Positions 10,868-21,160 of a DNA stretch of 64,000 nt are shown piece by piece. The notes under the pieces are model-generated. The model was not told the origin of the DNA. It searched no databases and worked only from the letters and a program-made list of their open reading frames with translations. Position 1 is the stretch's first letter. Each line of letters opens with the position of its first letter. This DNA is from Astropecten irregularis. Its lineage: Eukaryota > Echinodermata > Asteroidea > Paxillosida > Astropectinidae. The position numbers and the translations under genes were made by a program. The stretch is taken from positions 21,411,873 through 21,475,872 of the forward strand of contig OZ020248.1 of the NCBI GenBank assembly GCA_963971285.1, given 5' to 3'.

Positions 10868-11382
10868 ACAGGTAAAGGTGACAGAACAGCACTCACACTA
10901 ATTTTGTCTAATTCAGCATTTATGTACATGAAATGATAAACCTGTGAAAATGTTAGCCTTCGATGAAGATCCTGCTAGGATCGAAACGTTAGGCCCTCCT
11001 AACTCCAAGCATTTTATAAATTTCAGGTCATTTAATATTTGGCTGATGAGCAGTTTGCAGCAGTTTATTACTTGTATTGCTGTGAAAATTAGAGCTCAAT
11101 CGGACATCTGAGTCCCTAGAAAATAGCGAAAAACCCGACTCAATTATTCTTATAAAACATACAGAAGGATTTTTGATCTTACCAAGATCAAAAATTGTTT
11201 GGTTTTACTCTTTCTTGATAAAAAAAACATTTTAGGCAGAAATATTTTAACGGTATACCAGCACCATCTTCATATACCCTGAAGTTATTCGTCAATAGTG
11301 AACACTGTTTTGGTTTGTTAAATATGTTTGCCAATGAATCTGTATTTCTTTGACAAAAACCAAAGTATGAGATTACCTTTAA
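10868..11382 (+). repeat. Divergent AAGGTAGTATC relative D, with nested insertion
   Basis: The sequence aligns with 12254-12955 (relative E): both share GATAAACCTGTGAAAAT, AGCTCAAT, GGACATCTGAGTC, and a right half with ACCATCTTCATA and the family end AAAGTATGAGATTACCTTT. The right half is recognisably the AAGGTAGTATC family while the left half is different, which suggests a subfamily. A 128-bp insertion interrupts this copy at 10952-11079. Confidence 0.7.
10952..11079 (+). mobile_element. 128-bp insertion with GATCC-TGCTA-GGATC stem and 10-bp duplication
   Basis: The insertion is flanked by the direct repeat CTGTGAAAAT (10942-10951 and 11080-11089). The related copy near 12660 has the motif only once, so the empty site is known. 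The insert begins GTTAGCCTTCGATGAAGATCC, contains the stem GATCC-TGCTA-GGATC followed by GAAACGTTAGGCC, and ends CAGTTTATTACTTGTATTG. Diverged copies occur inverted at 13045-13557 and 40040-40250. A short interspersed retroelement or a Penelope-type tail are possibilities; neither is proven. Confidence 0.75.
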
Positions 11383-11420
11383 AGAGATCAGTTGTTGGCT
11401 CGAACGAACCTCCCCAATTA

Positions 11421-11690
11421 ACTTTTCTTTTGTTTACAAACAACGGCTCATGGTTGGCATTCGGGACAGCCAAATGTTGCAAAAAAAATCTTCTTGACAG
11501 ACAATGTGACCAAAATTTTACATTTTTTGCAAACTTCCTAGGACAAAAAACTCCACCCCATTATTGTTTGTTTTGTTTCCATAACATTCAACAATATCTT
11601 CTTTTTGAAACATTCTGTACAATTTGTGGTTTTATGTTTTTTCTTTGCATTGATTTCCATCTTTCCGGGATTTTGGTTGAAGTAATTTCC
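11421..11690 (+). mobile_element. Internally deleted relative of the element at 7601
   Basis: It starts CTTTTCTTTTGTTTACAAACA, matching the left inner end of 7601-8295, and continues through TTGCATTCGGG-like, TTGTTTCCATAACATTCAA and TTTCCGGGATTTTGG, matching the right inner part. The CACGCA cluster and neighbouring sequence are absent. The terminal bases are degraded. Confidence 0.6.
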
Positions 11691-11762
11691 CATAAATAGG
11701 CACCCATGCAAAATGGCCAGTCTAAAATCTTAAAGGCTCGAAACTTTCTGAGCCAATCATTG

Positions 11763-12074
11763 AAGATACTATCATACTTTGATAGGAAACAAAAACATAA
11801 ATCTTCACATATTTACCTATAACTTACAGGGTATAAATATGGTGGTGGTTAATTTTTTTATCCAGAAATTAGTAAAACAACGACCAAAAATATTTTTGAT
11901 CTTGAAAAGATAAAAAATAATGGTGAAAAGATTAAAGAAATTCTGTGGGCATTTTTCACTGTTTCCTCAAAAAAGTCGGCCTCGTATGGGACTGTGAATT
12001 TCACAGATGACTGTTTTGATATTTTTGCCCAGGAATCTGCATTTCTTTGACAAAACGAAATGACGTATGATCTT
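11763..12074 (-). mobile_element. AAGGTAGTATC-family MITE, copy 3 (inverted)
   Basis: A degraded copy in reverse orientation: AAGATACTATCATACTTTGATAG at the left corresponds to the right end of the plus-strand copies, followed by the reverse complement of the TTACAGGGTATAAA block. The far end carries the mirrored TTTGTCAAAGAAATACAGATT block and finishes near ATGATCTTTAA. Confidence 0.75.
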
Positions 12075-12253
12075 TAAGCCATGCAGTAAAGTAAAGCTTC
12101 AATCTCAAATTTTCATTTTCGTTTCAATTTTTTACTAATTACTCGATATTTGGGTGCAAAATCCAATCAAAACAATATCGGGAGTATTAGCGATCAGAAG
12201 AGGTTTAAGACTTTCGAGAGGAACAATATGTGTAAATGTATAGCACATGACTG

Positions 12254-12955
12254 GTAAAAGTCACAGTGTATCAGTCACACTTTGTCTGATAAACACATGT
12301 ATACCAGGGTTCTAGCCAGACCAATTCTAGTGGTGGTCTCTAGAATTGAAGTTGAGCCCTAGTTCCCTACGTGTACAGATATACGGTAGGCCTACGCTAG
12401 AAATTGGAAATTGTATCGTGTTGTAAACATTGAGAATCAGTGCTTCACATTTCAAAACACAGAAAAGAGTGAACTTTTATTTAGGAATGTGATCAAAATT
12501 CACGATATTGGCAATACTTTTATTCACTCTGCGGAAATTCGTGTTGGGCGGCAGAGTTTATTTCAGGCCTATGTTCCGGGCGCAAATTTCCAGTGCCGGG
12601 CTGGCCTGCCCAGTGCCGCCCACCGTGGCTAGAACCCTGATGTATATGTGAAATAATAAACCTGTGAAAATTTGAGCTCAATTGGACATCTGAGTCACGA
12701 GAAATAACGAAAACGTGACTAAATTTTTCTAATAAAAAAAAAACATTCTAATAAAAAGAATGGTTTGGATCTTGCCCTGAGATCAAAACTGTTTCGGGCT
12801 TTGTTTTTCTAATTTCTGGATAAATGCACCATTTCAGGCGGAAATATTGTAACGGTGTGTTTCTATCAGAACCATCTTCATATCCGTAAGTTAATACGTA
12901 AATCTGTGAACATTTCTGTTTGGGTATGTTACCAATCCTGTACTGTACCATTAAG
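12254..12955 (+). repeat. Divergent AAGGTAGTATC relative E, with nested hAT MITE
   Basis: This pairs with relative D (10868-11382) over its whole length once two different insertions are removed: a 335-bp element here and the 128-bp element there. Each copy therefore documents the other's empty site. Confidence 0.7.
12305..12639. mobile_element. hAT-type MITE with CAGGG ends (335 bp)
   Basis: The terminal inverted repeats are a perfect 14-bp CAGGGTTCTAGCCA. The flanks are ATGTATAC on the left and ATGTATAT on the right, an 8-bp target duplication with one mismatch. CAGGG ends and 8-bp duplications are typical of hAT elements. There is no transposase frame. The insertion split the older repeat E. 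Confidence 0.88.
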
Positions 12956-13044
12956 TCTACTAATAACTCTGATAATCCTTGGAAACTTACCTCGCTACTT
13001 CATCAATGTGAAACTTGCATGTGATTTTTTTTTTCAATATATCT

Positions 13045-13557
13045 ACACCCTAAAACTTACGCGTGTAAGAATTGTAAGTAATAAATTGCTGCAAACTGCT
13101 CATCAACCGAAATGACCTTAATAAAGGTAGTATCATACTTTGATTTTTGTCAAGACATACAGAATCATGGGCAAAAATATCAAGGAAGATACAGTCCCAG
13201 TCATCTGTGAAAATTTCAGTCCCATACGTTTGCCCACGTTTTGAGAAAATAGTGAAAAACGACCACAGTATTTCTTAAGTCTTTTCTCTTTTATTTTTGA
13301 TCTTTTAAAGGATCAAAAAGATTTGTTGTTTTACTAATTTCTGAAAAATACATCACTTCAGACGGAAAAAATTTAACGGTAGGTTTCTACCAGCATCATC
13401 TTCATACCCTGAAAGTTATACGTAAATCTGTGAACATTTCTATTTTTGGTCTCTTGCCAAAGTATGATACTACCTTTAAATAATTATATCAAATGCTTGG
13501 AAATAGGAGCGCCTGACGTTTCGATCCTATAGCAGGATCATTTTCAGAGGCTAAATG
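13045..13557 (-). repeat. Inverted copy of the GATCC-TGCTA-GGATC repeat, split by a MITE
   Basis: Read on the minus strand, 13557 to 13477 gives the GATCC stem, GAAACGTCAGG and CCAAGCATTTG. 13123 to 13045 then gives GGTCATTTCGGTTGATGAGC and CAGCAATTTATTACTTAC. Together they match 10952-11079 in order. The MITE at 13124-13476 lies exactly between the two halves, so it inserted later. Confidence 0.75.
13124..13476 (+). mobile_element. AAGGTAGTATC-family MITE, copy 4 (nested)
   Basis: A full-length copy inserted into the older GATCC-type repeat. TA stands directly outside both ends, and the right side reads TTAA, whereas the left reads ATAA. The target could therefore be TA (Tc1/mariner-like) or a decayed TTAA (piggyBac-like). 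Confidence 0.9.
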
Positions 13558-13603
13558 CATGTACATGTACATACCCTCTTGTCAATAATTAATTAGCCTC
13601 TTA

Positions 13604-13962
13604 AAGGTAGTATCATACTTTGTTTTTTGTCAAAGAAGTACAGATTCATGGGCAAAAATATCAAGGAAGATACAGTTACAGTCATCTGTGAATATTGTAG
13701 TCCCTTACGTTGCCCACTTTTTGAGAAAATAGTGAAAAGCGGCCACAGTATTTCTTAAGTCTTGTCTCTTTTATTTTTGATCTTTAATAGATCAAAAATA
13801 ATTTTGGTCACTGGTTTTACTCTTTTCTGGATAAATACAGCATTTCAGGCAGAACATTTTGAATGGTATGTTTCTACCATCACCATCTTTATACCCTGTA
13901 AGTTATAGGTAAATCTGTGAAGATTTCTGTTTCGGTATGCTACCAAAGTATGATACTACCTT
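13604..13962 (+). mobile_element. AAGGTAGTATC-family MITE, copy 5 (best copy)
   Basis: The best preserved copy, 359 bp, with 19-bp inverted ends AAGGTAGTATCATACTTTG. Counting inward by two bases, both sides give TTAA. Counting the ends as AAGG, both sides give TA. Full copies elsewhere keep TA in every case and TTAA in most. The central hairpin is TTTGATCTTTAATAGATCAAA. A transposase source is not in the window. Confidence 0.92.
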
Positions 13963-15353
13963 TAAATATGTTCCTGCTTGGGATAAAACGTCAGGCCTTC
14001 CCAACTGATATTAAGACAACTTGTTTCAAACTTGAAGAGCACTTACCTTGCTAGGAATTGTCTTTCTTGATCAAATTGGACCCTCTCTTAATCAGCCTCT
14101 CTTTGTATAGAATGATCTGCAAAGTTCAGATGGGATGTTTCATGTGGACCAGGGAGCGGCCGCCTCGGCTTTTTAACTCACCACTGATTTCCTGAGCAGT
14201 GATCGAGTCAAATTTGTTCAGCGTGTGATTGGTCTACCAGCGCTGTCAATCAAATACCACGTACAGTAATCACAGACACATTAGAACAGTGACTTGTATT
14301 TGACTGACAGATCATAATATCCATGTTTATGTACATAGCAAATGCATCCACCAGTGACTTACAGGTCATTACCATAAATCATGTTTGTGTATGGCATAGG
14401 GCCTACATCCACCAGTCACTTGATTGACAGATGAATATGTATTAAGCAGCACATATAACGGTGGTTTTGATTGGATGGCATTTATAGACACACGCTAACT
14501 GAGTCCACGCATGCTTGGAGTTCAATACCATTACCATGGAGTATTTCCTTCCTCCATGGTTGTACACAATTTACTTGTAATAAGGAAATAGTCTGTGCTT
14601 ATTGATAAATGTACTATAAAGCAACTTTACATGTAGATCCATTTTTTACAGCGGCGTATTTAGGGAAAATGGGGCCATGGAAAGCGTGAAAATTGCGCCC
14701 CAAATTCAAACTTCTGACACCAATGGGAAAAAAAATCAGACAATTTGGAATCTGAATCTTTCTTTCTTTGTTCATTGGATTAGATTTCCAATAATGTTGC
14801 ACTGGTTTGTTTTTTGGCGCCCCCCCCCCTCCACTCTTATGTTAATGAGCTCCCGTAATGCAACAGGGTTCTTTAAGTCTGATTCCCTGACCCAAAACAT
14901 TGTATTCATACAGTTACGAGTATAGAGTGGTCCATTAAGATGGGAACCAGTCTATTGCCTTCGATCCTGCGATTTTTGGAGGGATTTTTGACCAGGCATA
15001 AATACTGTAATAATTACTAGATGACCAGCGGTGACTGAGCATAAATAACTAGGTATGACCTTGACATTCGATGTAATATTGTAATAATGAACGGCAGCAT
15101 CCTCGGATGGTTTATTTCCATGACAGCCTCACTGACTTTTTCTTTCCTCCAAAGCCACAAATCATGAAAAGAAAACTGTATAAACCCTTTTAAAAAGAAA
15201 TTGTAGAAAACAGTAAAACATTTTCAAAATGATTTTTGATTTTCAAACATATTTAAATCTAGCATAATCCTAGCCTTTAAACAAAAATTTGTCTTAACAA
15301 TTTATTTAGGCCCTAGTTTGACTTTAATGACAGTTTATACGAATTATACGTAC
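13963..15353. other. Region without a recognisable gene
   Basis: No supported gene. A three-unit degenerate tandem repeat lies at 14287-14440. A C-rich run sits near 14820-14830, directly after TTTTTTGGCG, possibly the end of a decayed element whose other end could be GGCGTATTTAGG near 14653. Confidence 0.4.
14287..14440 (+). repeat. Degenerate tandem repeat, 61-65-bp period
   Basis: CAGTGACTT or CAGTCACTT recurs at 14287, 14352 and 14413, each followed by a T/G-rich stretch, a GACAGAT-like or CAGGTCAT-like block, and (in the first two) a closing CATCCAC. About two and a half units are present. Confidence 0.6.
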
Positions 15354-16198
15354 CCTGAGGGATGTTTGATGGCTGGTAAAGCTCCCCAGCCTGCCTCGAC
15401 TCGTTGACCATTCGGAGGATGGCATCAGCAACATTAGTCATTCGATAGAAATGGCACACTCCGCTTCTGATTCCGAAACGAGCCACACTCATATTCGAAT
15501 TCAATGTCTCTGAGTTCTTCGCGAAGTTGTCGTTCAGATCCCAAGACATCAAGCCCCTCGGCACGAAACACCCGATTTAGTAGCCGGAACATATTATATG
15601 GCACAACAGATTTTATGTGCTTCACAGCATCCCTTGAAAATTTTCCAAGGACTTTAATCCCTTCATGACTTCATGGCTTCTGCATACTGGGCCTTGTTCC
15701 GCTTCACGTGGTAGGACCATTTACTCTCAACGTGTGACGAAGTTGGTGTAACTGGTGCAGGCATTGGTGATGGAGTTCTTGAGGGGTGTGGGGAACTGTC
15801 GGGGGTAGTTACCAGTTTCTCAACCATTTCAAGAAACTGGCTACGTTGCCGTTTTGTTCTTGATGTTGCTTGAGAACTTCCTCTTTCAACATGTGGGACA
15901 GCAATGAATCGCTTTGACCGACCTCTGGTATTTAATGCAACAACTAACCCTCCTTCAGATTCATTCTGCTTTTTGTTCGTTATTCTTGTGAATAAGTGTT
16001 TCTGTTGACTGGTCCTCGGAATGTTGTCAGACACAGTCAACAGCTGTTCCAATGTCGATTTCCAGATCTGACTCCACTCCCTCCTCTTCTGGTACATGTA
16101 GTCCTTGCTTGGAGTTCCTTCTCTGACAAGTCGTCCATGACAATGTCACTGCTGCTGTCATCACATACAGCCAAACATTCTGCATTTGTTGGCTGTTG
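15354..16198 (-). pseudogene. Second exon of an unrecognised gene, frameshifted
   Basis: The exon starts after a TTTACTTTAG acceptor and ends at a GTACGT donor. It reads on from the exon at 16593-16853 in phase 0 (QQPTNAECLAVCDDSSSD). Three frameshifts then break it: near 16105 (into MYQKRREWSQIWKSTLEQL), near 15670 (into GIKVLGKFSRDAVKHIK) and near 15490 (into FGIRSGVCHFYRM). Each segment is long and protein-like, with a Ser/Pro-rich stretch in the middle and a conserved-looking tail. I do not recognise the family. Decay and indel errors in the assembly are both possible. Confidence 0.5.
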
Positions 16199-16592
16199 CT
16201 AAAGTAAATGAAAACAAACATTGGCCCATTTACTGACCTCCAAATGTGCTCACTCCTTTTTCAATCATTCAAACAGCACATTCTGCAGTGTTCAACTAAT
16301 GTTTCAATTTATAAAACAAATGGCAAAGAGGCAGTTGTTAGATACATGTATTTCAAAACGGCTTATTAAAAGAAACTTCCAACTTCAAGTACATGAAGCC
16401 TGAACTTCTTGCCATTATATGACAAACCAAAAATGTGCATCAACTGTTGCATGTTTTGGATATTGCACTTTTGAAAAAAAAAGCACTTGTTATACTTGGT
16501 TTCAGGAGCTGTTCAAACAAATTTAAAGTTTTGCCTTGGAATGATGAGCTCCTAATTGATGAAGTCCTAAATTCCATTTTTCAAATGCATAC

Positions 16593-16853
16593 TTTATTGT
16601 TCAGCATCTCCACAAATAAGGCTTGCTGCACTTTTACCTTATCAGCAACTTGCTTGAGTTTAGTGTCCCTGCTGTCTGCCTTCTTTGGTCGCTTTACTTT
16701 GGCCATCTGGCTGTGCTCTTCTCTCTCCTCTTGACAGGTGAAGTCACTAAGCTTTGAAGGCTTCTTTGGAACTCTTTGGCTTGGCACATCATCAGTTTGT
16801 CCACTGCCATGCTGCTCAGATCCACTGCCATGTTGTTCAAATGACTCCACAAC
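16593..16853 (-). CDS. First visible exon of the same unrecognised gene
   Basis: An open exon of 87 codons between a CAAGCGCAG acceptor and a GTATGC donor. It contains a duplicated EQHGSGS unit, a basic KVKRPKKAD stretch and a helical C-terminus (KLKQVADKVKVQQALFVEML). Its phase joins directly to the exon ending at 15354. The composition suggests a nuclear protein, but no named domain is visible. It directly follows a Harbinger transposase fragment, so it may be a transposon accessory gene. Confidence 0.45.
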
Positions 16854-16874
16854 CTGCGCTTGCTCATCCTTTCA

Positions 16875-17058
16875 AGTCGATGACGACTTTGTAAAATAAT
16901 CGAGTGATATCCTTTCATGTTGTAATAGTCTTTCCCGTTGACTTTAGGTGCTTTAACAGGAATGTAAGACCCATCAACTGCACCCGCCACTTGGGGAAAT
17001 CCATAGCGATGTTCAAACTGCTGCACAATATCCTGTAGGTGATAGAAATCCATCTTGC
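16875..17058 (-). pseudogene. Harbinger (PIF) transposase fragment
   Basis: The reading frame contains YGFPQVAGAVDGSYIPVKAP, DYYNMKGYHSIILQ and, after a frameshift, VVIDLKG. This is the first catalytic Asp block of the DDE_Tnp_4 (Harbinger/HARBI1) family. An acceptor-like TTTAATTGTAG precedes it. The rest of the catalytic domain, including the final acidic residue, is missing. It is therefore a dead fragment. Confidence 0.8.
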
Positions 17059-17065
17059 TACAATT

Positions 17066-17335
17066 AAATGCGCATACTCAACAAAAAACTTGAAACCAGA
17101 TAGTGGGTTTGTGTATATTATATTCATCCCTTCTGCAATCAAACAAGTTCCAGGAGGGAAAATATGAGCATCTGTGATGGGTGAATACGCCTCTGCATAT
17201 CTGTTCCCAAGTAATCCATACATCAGATATTTGGCCCCTTTACAAGGTAGACCAGAAGCAGTACATAATGCTTGAGGAGACTCGATAAGACAGTGTATAA
17301 GTACAGCTGACTGTGTCACACGGATCTCAGAGCAT
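17066..17335 (-). other. Open exon-like stretch, unrecognised
   Basis: About 85 codons are open directly upstream of the Harbinger fragment, including GLLGNRYAEAYSPITDAHIF and IYTNPLSGFKFFVEYAHLI. The composition is protein-like. I do not recognise it, and no start or confident splice pair fixes its ends. Confidence 0.3.
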
Positions 17336-19458
17336 CACGAGAGGATTAGAAATTGGACTTGGATTTGATCTTATCTTGCCATGTTTAACCTGAGTTTTCT
17401 TAATTCCAACTATATGAAAGACAACCTTACGCTCTTGGCCTACGTCTAAAGCCCGTGTTCCGTTCACTCATCATCCTCTACGGTAAGCGAGCTCATTAAT
17501 ATGCAGTCCGAGCTAACCTTCGTAAAGCAACATGAGCAGGGGCCATCTTGATTGTTGCTCGCCCAAGATATGGATGATGTTGAGCGTCGCCAGGTTCTAC
17601 ATACCTTCATTATTGTAAGCTATAGTCGGCGGAGATTAGGCCTGTTATTCTAGGAACCCAGGGTGACAAGATCAAGATGACGACAAGGTACATGCCCATC
17701 AGAACCCACTTTGAAAGAGATTTTTGTTCATGTCTGTTTATAAATATTCGCCAGACATGTCTTTTTTTATCTCTGTATACGGGCCGCTTGCCTGGTCGAC
17801 TCACCTTTTATTGATGTCAATTTTCTACTTTCCTCTGTTTTCCTCATTTCACTTTATCTAGTTCAACCCTTGTTTCTCATTTTGTGGATTTTCCAGCCCC
17901 CATATTGACCTAAGGAGGTCTGTTTTATATATTTCTTACACCTACTTGGAAATCACAATAATGGTTGAAACTATCTGTAAAAGAATTACATGTGTATGTT
18001 CACCAATTATTTTTTACCAGTTTTTTCAATGGATTGTTAGGGGCCCATCTTTCTAACTGCTCTCTCGTACCATTTCTCTTGGTCTCTAAACAACAGAACA
18101 TATCAGCAATTTTGTTCAAGCTATTTTGGAAGATTCTACACAAGGAATTTTCCTCAACATATTGAAAGAACAGAATTTTCAGATTCTGCTTGAACTACTG
18201 GATAGACCGATAGTATGGTTCAGAGATCACACAATATACAACTAATTGAAACGAAGGGATCATGTCATTCCGCTAATAAAAAGAATACAAGAAGGACTGA
18301 TCTCACTTTTGTTTCGATGTTCATACAAATAACTACATGTATAATCCTACACTCCATTGAACTGACTGATTGAAGAACAACAACACATTATACAAAAGGT
18401 GACTGATGAAGTGCAACAAAAAACACAGAAAATATGCTTTGAACCCCCCGTAAAAGGATACAAACAAAGGGCTCAGCATATTATCACCGGAATAAAGTTG
18501 TTCTTTGAAAGTTCTTTTCTTCCCGTCCTCTTTCCTTCTTTGCTAGCGTTCCACTGATATGATTTTGTATTAATCTATTGATTGATATTTTCTGACTGCT
18601 TTTTTCAAGCATGGAGGTAGAAATAGAGGCAGAAGAACAACCCTGTTCTTCTCAGTGGGAATGTCAGTCGGCTGTTTTCACTACTATAAATCATGTCATT
18701 TCGCTGGTTTCCCTCCCCCCCCCCCCCCCCCCCCCTGTCCACTGCCTGTGGTTCAGCTATGGTGGGGCGTCGTAAGTTTGTTAGACTACTGGTGCGGGCA
18801 CATTTCCTCGCCTTTTTTCCTTCTCACCACGACCCTCTCCCATCCCTATACACTTCTTCCAACCCCCAACCCTCCACCATCTAAAGAACTATGCCTCTTG
18901 AAGTTTTTTGAGCTCGATCACACCTATATAAGCTCTTTAAACTTCTAAGAGAGCAGTCCGGTTTTTTCGTTTTTCTGAGCTATTATGGAGGTAGAAATAG
19001 AAAACCAAGATGACTCTATAACTTTGTATGTGTCCGTCATTTTGTTGGAATTGTGGTAAGACCATTTGGGTCCGCTCTCCTGATTTGTGTAACACGGCTA
19101 CATGTATGATTTTGCCTTTCCCTCCACACACTTATTGTGATTGTGTAAAAGGAAAAAAGATATATTAGCTTTGAACATGTTGAATGCAGACTAGACTTAC
19201 GCTAGGATTTAGGCTAAGATACAAGACGCCATAAGTTGTAAGGTTCTGTGAGTGCAGCACTGGAAGCAATTTGAACACTCTAAACAGGAGTTGACAGACT
19301 TTGACTTGGTCTTGCCAAAATCAAGAAAAACACTCGATGTAACAAAAATGTTTTGCCGAAAGTCAAAGTGCTGGTGTCTTGTTTTGGAATTTCAGATTAC
19401 ATTGATTTCAACACATTGTTTGACAGACCTGCAGCTCATGACAAATTCTTAAACTTAC
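17336..19458. other. Region without a recognisable gene
   Basis: There is a pure C run of more than 20 bases near 18714-18735 and no long open frame with a recognisable domain. A 16-base word, ATGGAGGTAGAAATAG, occurs twice (18611 and 18985). The second copy leads into a 23-codon frame ending near a GTAAGACC donor. Confidence 0.4.
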
Positions 19459-19628
19459 GGTGACGATCCATTTCCCCATATGCTGCGTTGCTCCTTCGAA
19501 CTCTTGTAACTCAATGTGTTCAATTATGATCGTCCTCGCCGCATTCGTAATAAACAAATGCAAGATAATATGTGTCCTCAGGAAATTGTTATCATCTGCA
19601 GCGAGTTCTTCACCAGAAACAACCATGT
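19459..19628 (-). CDS. Crypton-like tyrosine recombinase, catalytic-Arg exon
   Basis: An exon between a TATATTTTCAG acceptor and a GTAAGT donor. It reads EELAADDNNFLRTHIILHLF, then ITNAARTIIIEHIELQEFEG and GKWIVTV. The arrangement (helix, then N-x-x-R near the start of a hydrophobic helix, an EF loop, and a beta strand ending in V-V) matches the region around the first catalytic Arg of Crypton-type tyrosine recombinases. Usually a GxR or NRP/RSG motif follows the Arg, and here it is RTI. The box with His-x-x-Arg and Tyr is not in the window. Introns and intact splice sites suggest a gene-like copy. Confidence 0.5.
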
Positions 19629-20595
19629 CTGAAAATATACAGGCAATGATTCCAGTGTTTACAATTTAACTTAGGTATAATGGTGCATAACTTTAAAATA
19701 AGAGAAAATAGGCTATCCTGTAACAGACTTCATGAAAACAAAAGGGGAAGATGTAAATAAAGCCCACGTATGGCAATCTGAGAATAAAGGGCAGGTAGCA
19801 AGCTGACTGCAGACTTGAGCCAGGACTGGATGCATATAGTAAAAGTAGCCTCACCTAAACCCAGACTACTCGATATGTCTACTCGATATGCAATTAAATG
19901 ATAAAAATCAAATACCAGTAATATTTTCAGAAATATTCTGTTCATACAGGTTGATTAGTACACTTACCATGGATTCCCTTAAGCTGAGGTACTACACAGC
20001 GGTTGTACGATCTCACCTCGGCTGAGGATAGAGTTTGCTCTGTAAATTTGTAAGAAAAATATTGCGGCGGTTTATTACTTGTATTCTTCATTTAAACATA
20101 CTCACATAATGAATAAGATTTACAATCAAACCAAAGAGTTGCTTGCTGAATACCATACATTATGAAGAAATGAACATATTTATACAGAACCCCTGACAAA
20201 TCAACTCCCCAGATGCAGGGAAACCAAAATTGGCCAGCACCAGTCGATCATGATTTTGCATAAAACACCAATGACTGGACTGAGCATGGTTGTATAGATA
20301 AATTCAGATGAGAGAATGAGTGGAAGTAGCTCAAAATATTAGCTCAGTCTATCGTGTAAAAAGGTATCCTCACACTCTGTACCAAACCTTTGGCTCATCA
20401 AAATAACACAACTAGTGATTGTGTTATGTGATCTCACTCTTTTTCAGGTTTTGAGTGTTTGCAATGCATCAGCTCATGCAAATAAATAATTATTTCACAA
20501 ATGAATTATTAATGTGATACAATATATTTCATTGAAGGTTCATGGTCAGATTTGTCATGTATGAAATTTGTTTCATTTGTCAAAAAGGCACTTAC
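19629..20595. other. Presumed intron of the recombinase-like gene
   Basis: Non-coding, AT-rich sequence between two exons of the recombinase-like gene. A short piece near 20064-20090 (GGCGGTTTATTACTTGTATTC) resembles the tail of the GATCC-type repeat. Confidence 0.4.
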
Positions 20596-20825
20596 CTGCA
20601 ATAAGGGATCGCACCTGCCCTTGTCTGCGTTTGACAGCCTGCTTGAGGCTCCGGTTTAGGGCCTGAATGGCCCTGATGCAATCCCCGACAGCCTGCCTAG
20701 AAATGGGGACCCTCCTGGCATATATGGGATTAATCTGCAAAAACGTTAGGAATTTCAGCATGCTATTCCCGTAGTGCCGGAGGGTCCCCGGCTGCAGGGC
20801 CATGCCGCGGAATTTGGTCATGGTT
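20596..20825 (-). CDS. Crypton-like tyrosine recombinase, core-binding exon
   Basis: Bounded by a TATGTTTTGTTGCAG acceptor and a GTAAGTGCC donor. It reads MALQPGTLRHYGNSMLKFLT, then a helical arginine-rich tail (IRAIQALNRSLKQAVKRRQG). The pattern P-G-T-x-x-x-Y-x-x-S-x-x-x-F-x-x-F is that of the N-terminal SAM-like core-binding domain of eukaryotic tyrosine recombinases. It fits between the neighbouring exons in order. Confidence 0.5.
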
Positions 20826-21160
20826 CTGCAACAAAACATATTAATGCATGTAATTAAGATCAAGCCCTTTTTCAGTTGTTACAGTGGAACGTAACTATAA
20901 CGAACATGCCGGAATGCACATAAATTTGTGGTCATAGTAATTTGTTGGTTATAGCGAACAATGTTCAGCAAACCTCTATACCTTGTATAAACAATTGGGA
21001 GTCAATGATGATGTTTGGCATAGTGTTTGGTAGAGCGGTGTTCGTTACAGCGGCGTTCCACTCTATATCTTTCTTTACTCTTCCTGTGGAGGAGAAACCG
21101 GCGAAATATGCAACCAAAGTGAATAATTGTTCAACTTTAAATCTGAATCTGTAAACTTAC

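Noticed and set aside
18655-18948. Pro-rich frame over the poly-C run
   Set aside because: The Pro tract is a homopolymer effect and the frame has no start context or domain.
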